From: JAEUKA01 sp044228505
GTDB taxonomy: Bacteria > Myxococcota_A > Polyangia > Palsa-1104 > JAEUJZ01
Length of the DNA: 64,000 nt
Assembly (NCBI GenBank): GCA_044228505.1
Contig: JBGAUT010000006.1
Location: 124,001-188,000, forward strand
Direction of reading: 5' to 3'
Shown here piece after piece: positions 59,183 to 64,000 of the stretch (positions are counted from its first letter, which is position 1; every line of letters starts with the position of its first letter). Position numbers and translations under genes: made by a program. Below the pieces are notes generated by a model. That model was not told the origin of the DNA, ran no database searches, and saw only the letters and a list, made by a program, of their open reading frames with translations.

Positions 59183-59866
59183 TTAAAACTCGACGACGCG
59201 CACACCTAGATCGGCGCTCGGCTCGCGCTGGCGGAGACCGATCACGAGCCCAGTGGTGATGGCTCCAGCAGCGACGACGCCGCCGATTACGCCCCAGAAC
59301 CAGGCTTTCTGATAGACGGGCTTTTCTTTTTGTTTGGCGGCCACGAGCAGCGCTTCGTCGGCTTTTTGACGCTCGGCCTCGTGCGCTTTGGACATCGCCT
59401 CGGCTTCTTCGGTTCGCCTTTGGGCGAGTCGCTCGGCGGCTTCTCGCTCTGCTGTCGCTCGTGCGGCATCCAAACGGGCTCGCATCGCCGCCGCGTGAGC
59501 TTCTGCCTCGGGCGAAAGAGACGACTTGGGGTCGTCCTTCAGGAACCGTTCGTACAGCGAAAGCGCCTCGGCCCAGTGTCCCGACTTGCGGTGGGCCTGT
59601 GCGATATTGAAAAGTAGCGTCGGGAGCTGTCTCTTCTGATAGGCCTCCTGAAACTCCACGATCGCTTGTTCGTAGTTGCCGGCCTGAAAGTGCCGCGTCG
59701 CGCTGTCGAGAATCTCGCGCAGTCCTCGGGAGTCCTTGCCGATCGCCGCCGCTGGAGCTGGTGACGTCGAGCTTGTAGCCGCTGCTTTGGCGTTCCCATT
59801 CGCAGGTTGAGCCTCAGCCGTCGCGACCCACAAAAGGACTACGCTAGCGAACAACCGGGATGTCAT
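59183..59866 (-). CDS. TPR protein with C-terminal membrane helix (copy 2)
   Basis: 227 residues from ATG 59866, which begins a signal peptide (SRLFASVVLLWVATAEAQ); the frame is open upstream inside the kinase gene but that part is not needed. TPR-like helices (RHFQAGNYEQAIVEFQEAYQK...TLLFNIAQAHRKSGHWAEAL) are followed by a long charged helix (about 125-180) and PVYQKAWFWGVIGGVVAAGAITTGLVIGL near the C-terminus. The layout and the juxtamembrane sequence match the protein at 43473. It overlaps the end of the kinase gene by 23 bases, which suggests coupled translation. It may relay or scaffold signals between kinase and surface lipoprotein; this is inference. Confidence 0.78.
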   Translation of the reverse strand: MTSRLFASVVLLWVATAEAQPANGNAKAAATSSTSPAPAAAIGKDSRGLREILDSATRHFQAGNYEQAIVEFQEAYQKRQLPTLLFNIAQAHRKSGHWAEALSLYERFLKDDPKSSLSPEAEAHAAAMRARLDAARATAEREAAERLAQRRTEEAEAMSKAHEAERQKADEALLVAAKQKEKPVYQKAWFWGVIGGVVAAGAITTGLVIGLRQREPSADLGVRVVEF

Positions 59867-61376
59867 CGATCGAGTCGTTCGGTGGTTTGCCCGCTGGCTT
59901 GGTATTGGGTCGGAACACGGGCTTCGCAATGGGTCTTGTGACAGGCCTGGGGCCGGGGTTGGCGACGGCACTGCCGCTGGCCGGTTCAGTCGGTTTGGAG
60001 ACTGGAGCATTCTGTTTGTCTGCAAAGGGTGCGACCGATGGTGGGATGGCGACCAGATTCACCATTCGCTCATGGTTTTCGCGCTGCTCGAGGACCACGG
60101 TCTGTTCTGCATAGCCAGCAAGTCGGAGTAGCACCTTGAGTGGCTCGGCGCTCCGTGCGCGGTCGACATTCCACGGTGTGGCACCGAGTAGCGACTGATC
60201 GGACACTTGCAGGATCTGCGCCCCCGGTGGTTCGCTGCGCAGCGACAGATGGACCATGGTCGGCAGGGCTTGTGGCAGCTTGGCGGTTCCCACTGGATTG
60301 GGCTGGGTCGCTGGCTGGGCCAAGGGCTGGGCTGGCTGCGGATTCTTCGTCGAGCGCAGCGACAGTGCACCGATCGCCAGACCAACGAGCAGCAGCAAGG
60401 CACTAGCCCCAATCATCGGCACCAATGACCGCTGTGCTGGTGCTTGCGGCGGTGGCTGCACGATCACCACCTGCGTTCCGGTTCCCGTCGAGCCCAGCCC
60501 AAGCTGCTCCAGCTCGCCGAGGATCTGCTTCATCGACGGGCGATCCTCGGGCTTTTTGGCCAGCATCTTGTGGCACAGCGTCTCGATGTCGGTCGAGACA
60601 TGCGGGGCCACTTCGTGAAGGGGTTTCGGCTGCTCGATGATGTGCTGGGCAATCAGGTCGCCCGCGCCAGTGCCGCTGAACGGCGGATTGCCCGACAACA
60701 TCTGGTAGAGCATGATCCCGAGCGAATAGACGTCGGTGCGGTCGGTGACGCTGATGCCGCCGCGACACTGCTCCGGCGACATGTAGATGGGCGTGCCGAC
60801 GATCGCTCCCGTCGAGGTCTTCATCAGCTCCCCGGCATCGGGATCGACCACCTTGGCGATGCCGAAGTCGAGCACCTTGGTGCGCTCCCCCGTCTGAGCC
60901 TCCGAGTCCGGTACCAGGAATATGTTGTCCGGCTTGAGGTCACGGTGGATCACTCCCTTTTCGTGGGCGGCGTGGAGTGCGGCGGCGAGCTGACGGACGA
61001 TCCGCAGCGCATCTTTGCTGTCGAGTTTGCCTTGCTTGGCGAGCCGATGCTTGAGCGACTCTCCATCGAGGTACTCCATCATCATGTACGCCGAGCCATC
61101 GGGAAGCTGGCCGAAGTCGTGAACCTTGACCAGGCCAGGATGGTGAACCAGGCTGGTCGTCCGTGCCTCGTGCATGAACCGCTGCACCGACGTCTCGTCC
61201 GAGGTCAGCTTCGGATGAAGCACCTTGATGGCGACGCGCTGGTTGATGGTCTCGTGCTGGGCCTCGAAGACCGCACCCATTCCACCTTGACCAAGCAGCT
61301 TAACAATCCGGTACTTGCCAATGCTCTGGCCAATCAGCGGGCTGGGTTGGATGACCTGGTCTGCCTGGGCGCTCAT
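59844..61376 (-). CDS. Ser/Thr protein kinase with transmembrane helix and external PEGA domain
   Basis: A 510-residue eukaryote-like kinase. Key residues are present: glycine loop GQGGMG (29-34), Lys51, HRDLKPDN (144-151), DFG (170-172) and SPE in the APE position (200-202). The kinase domain ends near 290. A helix (MIGASALLLLVGLAIGALSL, 321-340) and a Pro/Gln-rich linker precede a PEGA-like domain (about 375-445) outside the membrane. The GAGG between DFG and SPE includes Thr residues for autophosphorylation. Downstream genes encode the TPR-TM protein and FG-GAP lipoprotein; a PP2C phosphatase gene lies divergently 1.4 kb away. Confidence 0.95.
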   Translation of the reverse strand: MSAQADQVIQPSPLIGQSIGKYRIVKLLGQGGMGAVFEAQHETINQRVAIKVLHPKLTSDETSVQRFMHEARTTSLVHHPGLVKVHDFGQLPDGSAYMMMEYLDGESLKHRLAKQGKLDSKDALRIVRQLAAALHAAHEKGVIHRDLKPDNIFLVPDSEAQTGERTKVLDFGIAKVVDPDAGELMKTSTGAIVGTPIYMSPEQCRGGISVTDRTDVYSLGIMLYQMLSGNPPFSGTGAGDLIAQHIIEQPKPLHEVAPHVSTDIETLCHKMLAKKPEDRPSMKQILGELEQLGLGSTGTGTQVVIVQPPPQAPAQRSLVPMIGASALLLLVGLAIGALSLRSTKNPQPAQPLAQPATQPNPVGTAKLPQALPTMVHLSLRSEPPGAQILQVSDQSLLGATPWNVDRARSAEPLKVLLRLAGYAEQTVVLEQRENHERMVNLVAIPPSVAPFADKQNAPVSKPTEPASGSAVANPGPRPVTRPIAKPVFRPNTKPAGKPPNDSIDDIPVVR

Positions 61377-61487
61377 GGTAATTGGAGGAGAGACTCCATT
61401 ATCTTACCGCGAAACGCGAGGACGCTCTATGGCGGATTTGCGCCCGGTGAGTCGGTCCGGTGCGAAGTTTCGAAGGACTGCGAGCGC

Positions 61488-62561
61488 TTAGGAAGGAGAG
61501 TTGGTTTCCGCATCGCGGATCGGCTCGCCGCCTTCGTCTCCCTCGGACTGGCTGCGGCCACCGCTGGCTTGGGCGCTGGCTTCCATCGGGCGGAGCAGCG
61601 GAAGGTACTCGCCTCGGCAGCTCCAGTGCCACAGCTCGGCAGCTCGCCACAGCGGAAACGGATGGGTTCGCGACGCCGTTTGCATCAGGCTGTAGATCTT
61701 GTCGAGTACGTTGTCCTCGGGGGCCTGGCGTGCCACCAGCGCTTGCTGCATAAAGTCATCAAGAGAGAGCTGTTCGGACAGCCGCCGACTGCCGCAGGCC
61801 AGCTTGGCGAGTACCTTCAGACACAGCGTGGGGTCTGACGTCGCCAGCAGCATTCCGCGATCCGCCGTCAGCTCCGAGCAGCGATCCCACTTGAGCAGCG
61901 CGAGCTGTAGCGGAATCAGCAGAAGCTGGCCGACTCCAAGCGTCGCCTTGGCCAGCTCTCCTGCTGCGAACGTAAACAGCCGCGCCGCCGTTTTGTACAG
62001 CACGTGCTGCGACAGAATGTGGCTCAGCTCATGCGCCATCACCGCTGACAGTTCGCCTTCGCTAAGCGAGTCACACAGCGAGCTAGACAGCGCCACGTAG
62101 TGTTTCTCGACCCCGCTGGTGTAGGCGTTTACTTCGCCGCTACCGTATACAAACAGCTCGGGTAGCTCGCGCAGGCCGAGTCGTCGCGCCACTTTTTCAA
62201 ATTGTCGCTGAAGGTGTGGAAACTGCTTGTCCGAGACGCGGATATAGCTGGACTGGTTGAACAGTCGTGCGTAGCGCTCGGTCGTTACCTCGACGATCTT
62301 GCGCAGCAGAGAGCTAACCCCCGGAATCGCTTCGAGCGCCTCGGTCGCTTTCTGATCGAGTGGGTGCCGATACTGGATGGCCTCGACCGCCAGCGGGGCG
62401 TCTGCTGCCAGGAGCAGCGGGGCCTGACAGCGACCACAGCGGGCCTTGTCGGGTTGGTGGATCGCTCGGTGCAGCGGCAGCCGATTCTTTCCCTCACACA
62501 GGACGCAGACGAGGATCTTGCTCTCGTCGGCAGGCAGTGGATAACGGAGTCCGTCGAACAT
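61488..62561 (-). CDS. M48-family zinc metallopeptidase with N-terminal zinc ribbon
   Basis: About 357 residues from ATG 62561 (TTG 62627 and others are possible). The N-terminal CVLC...CGRC pairs form a small zinc ribbon. The catalytic site is HELSH (His177, Glu178, His181) with the downstream glutamate in SELTADRG. A hydrophobic stretch between them (LGVGQLLLIPLQLALL) suggests membrane association, as in HtpX-like M48 enzymes. M48 proteins degrade damaged membrane or envelope proteins. The zinc ribbon ahead of an M48 domain is less usual. Confidence 0.85.
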   Translation of the reverse strand: MFDGLRYPLPADESKILVCVLCEGKNRLPLHRAIHQPDKARCGRCQAPLLLAADAPLAVEAIQYRHPLDQKATEALEAIPGVSSLLRKIVEVTTERYARLFNQSSYIRVSDKQFPHLQRQFEKVARRLGLRELPELFVYGSGEVNAYTSGVEKHYVALSSSLCDSLSEGELSAVMAHELSHILSQHVLYKTAARLFTFAAGELAKATLGVGQLLLIPLQLALLKWDRCSELTADRGMLLATSDPTLCLKVLAKLACGSRRLSEQLSLDDFMQQALVARQAPEDNVLDKIYSLMQTASRTHPFPLWRAAELWHWSCRGEYLPLLRPMEASAQASGGRSQSEGDEGGEPIRDAETNSPS

Positions 62562-62750
62562 CCTTTGCACCGTAGCATGATCGCCATCAATCGCCACCGA
62601 TCGGGCCGCGTCTGCCGCTACCCACAAGTAGGCTGGTGCGCCGACTCCTTATCGGCGGCCGTGCTGACCGACGCGATGAACATCCGACCGAGGCCACCCA
62701 AGAAAGCCGTGGTGTCTTTGCGAAAGTCTTGCGTGATATGCTGAACATGC

Positions 62751-63542
62751 ATGTCCTCATCCTTTCCCATGCGGAATATGCGGGTCCGCTTCTCTGGCGA
62801 GACCAACATCGGAATGAAGCGGAAGCACAACGAAGACAGCTTCCTCATTCCCGATTATGAACGAGTCGCCGTCGTCGCGGACGGCATGGGTGGTCACGCC
62901 AGTGGCGAGGTCGCCTCAGGGATGGCAGTCGAGAGCGTCGGAGAGTACCTGCACTCCACGTTAGAACATCCGATTGTCACCTGGCCGTTCAAGCTCGACA
63001 CCGGCATTCGGTACGACACGAATCGCTTGGTGATCGCCATCAAACACGCCAACCAGCGCATCTACGAAACGGCGCAACAGGACGAATCGAAGCACGGCAT
63101 GGGTACCACCATCGTCGCGGCTTTGTTCAGTGACGACCGCGTCATCGTTGCCCACGTTGGAGACAGTCGCTGCTACCGGTTGCGACGCAACCAGCTCATT
63201 CAGCTCACAGAGGATCACTCGCTCCTCAATGACTACATGAAGATGAAGCGGCTTTCGGGAGAGGACTCCGGTCGCTTCACCCAAAAGAACGTCATCGTGC
63301 GAGCGCTCGGTATGAAGGAGTCGGTGCAGGTCGACACGATGGTCGATCAGCCGCAGATCGATGACATCTATTTGCTGTGCTCCGACGGCCTCTCCGGCAT
63401 GGTGACCGACCCCCAGATTGCCGACATCCTGCGCAGCGAGAGCGATCTCGACAACGCCTGCGAGCGACTGATCCGTGCCGCCAACGACGCCGGTGGCACC
63501 GACAACATCACCTCCATCCTCTGCCGCATCGAACGCCTGTAG
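62751..63542 (+). CDS. PP2C-family Ser/Thr phosphatase
   Basis: A 263-residue soluble phosphatase of the Stp1/PstP type. Metal-binding motifs are intact: NEDSF, VADGMGGHASGE, GTTIVAAL, VGDSRCYRLR, CSDGLSGMV and GGTDNITSILC. It would reverse phosphorylation by kinases such as the one encoded at 59844-61376. Starts at 62751, 62769 or 62778 are possible; the core begins at MRVRFSGETNIGMKR. It is divergent from the M48 gene. The following 203 bases contain only a weak inverted repeat (CGTTTC/GAAACG) after the stop. Confidence 0.93.
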   Translation: MSSSFPMRNMRVRFSGETNIGMKRKHNEDSFLIPDYERVAVVADGMGGHASGEVASGMAVESVGEYLHSTLEHPIVTWPFKLDTGIRYDTNRLVIAIKHANQRIYETAQQDESKHGMGTTIVAALFSDDRVIVAHVGDSRCYRLRRNQLIQLTEDHSLLNDYMKMKRLSGEDSGRFTQKNVIVRALGMKESVQVDTMVDQPQIDDIYLLCSDGLSGMVTDPQIADILRSESDLDNACERLIRAANDAGGTDNITSILCRIERL

Positions 63543-63745
63543 CGTTTCGACCACCGCCATCTACTGAAACGTCGCGCTCCGTTTGGTACCGCCGTGCGCG
63601 GGGTGCCGACTGTGGCGCTACGTACCGGATCGTGCAGCTTGGGCCGGCTGGTTGCGCCTTTGGCGCTGGCTGTCAGACCCATCCGCTATCTTGCGTGGGC
63701 TTGGGAGCATCTGGGGCGAGCGATTCACGCAGGCAGGAGATTCGG

Positions 63746-64000
63746 ATGACGAGACGGATAGCGGGTGTTGCTCAGTGGCTGACCATGGGATTCCTGACCG
63801 CTTCAGCATGTGAGCCAGCGCTGCTCGAACAGGAGGGCGACGTACTAAGCGAGGAGGGGATTCGGACCGCGCAGACCGCCAGGCCTCCGACGCTTACCAA
63901 GGTCGAGCCAGCCGCGATCATCGCAGGCAGTGACGGCGAGCTGACCATTACCGGGAAGGGCTTTGTGCCAGGGCTGCGCGTCATGGTCGGGGGTCTGCTC
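63746..64000 (+). CDS. Lipoprotein with IPT/TIG-like domain, C-terminus outside window
   Basis: The frame is open for 85 codons to the right edge. AGGAGA (63735-63740) is five bases before ATG 63746. A signal peptide ends at LTASAC (about Cys22). After a short acidic linker comes LTKVEPAAIIAGSDGELTI followed by TGKGFVPGLRVMVGG, the typical start of an IPT/TIG immunoglobulin-like domain. It resembles the TIG part of the lipoprotein at 57369. The function cannot be judged from this fragment. Confidence 0.75.
   Translation, partial: MTRRIAGVAQWLTMGFLTASACEPALLEQEGDVLSEEGIRTAQTARPPTLTKVEPAAIIAGSDGELTITGKGFVPGLRVMVGGLL

Overview
The window looks like chromosomal DNA of a GC-rich, aerobic Myxococcota-type bacterium. 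I base this on the many large secreted or lipid-anchored proteins (Cys-rich, Kelch, FG-GAP, TPR/PEGA), a eukaryote-like Ser/Thr kinase and PP2C phosphatase, and an alternative complex III operon. This is inference from gene content; there is no rRNA or marker phylogeny here. I see no tRNA, rRNA, CRISPR array, insertion sequence or prophage.

Layout: 0-3.6 kb is a LamG-domain protein without signal peptide, running off the left edge. 3.9-8.2 kb has an orphan family-5 solute-binding protein, a repeat-rich leader, a large radical SAM protein resembling archaeal tetraether lipid synthase, and smpB. 8.2-15.2 kb (minus) has a small hypothetical gene, two Cys-rich lipoproteins (one with six 96-residue tandem repeats), an organophosphate-type MFS transporter and enolase. 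15.4-24.4 kb (plus) has a chemoreceptor without sensory domain, a Wzc-like tyrosine kinase, NAD+-dependent DNA ligase, a Bax-inhibitor-1 family protein and a Kelch lipoprotein.

24.5-37.7 kb is one tightly packed plus-strand respiratory operon. It encodes alternative complex III (ActA-ActF), a small membrane protein, a SCO copper chaperone and a caa3-type cytochrome c oxidase (subunits II, I, III, IV). Most junctions overlap by a few bases. Quinol oxidation by ActA-F would feed cytochrome c and the haem-c domain fused to subunit II. ActB and subunit IV both carry Pro/Ala-rich segments.

37.7-40.4 kb (minus) encodes a NodU/TobZ-type carbamoyltransferase fused to a radical SAM domain, the most unusual single protein here. 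40.9-47.5 kb (plus) has an MOP-type flippase with an extra extracytoplasmic domain, a TPR-TM protein followed by a propeller lipoprotein, and an esterase lipoprotein.

47.5-62.6 kb (minus) holds a DUF2780 protein, a three-gene HEAT/propeller envelope operon, a three-gene operon with an internally duplicated TPR-PEGA protein and a possible polysaccharide deacetylase, then an operon of Ser/Thr kinase, TPR-TM protein and FG-GAP lipoprotein, and an M48 metallopeptidase. On plus, a PP2C phosphatase and the start of an IPT/TIG lipoprotein close the window. The TPR-TM plus propeller-lipoprotein pair occurs twice (43.5-46.5 kb and 57.4-59.9 kb) with matching architecture and is my best candidate for an undescribed envelope module.
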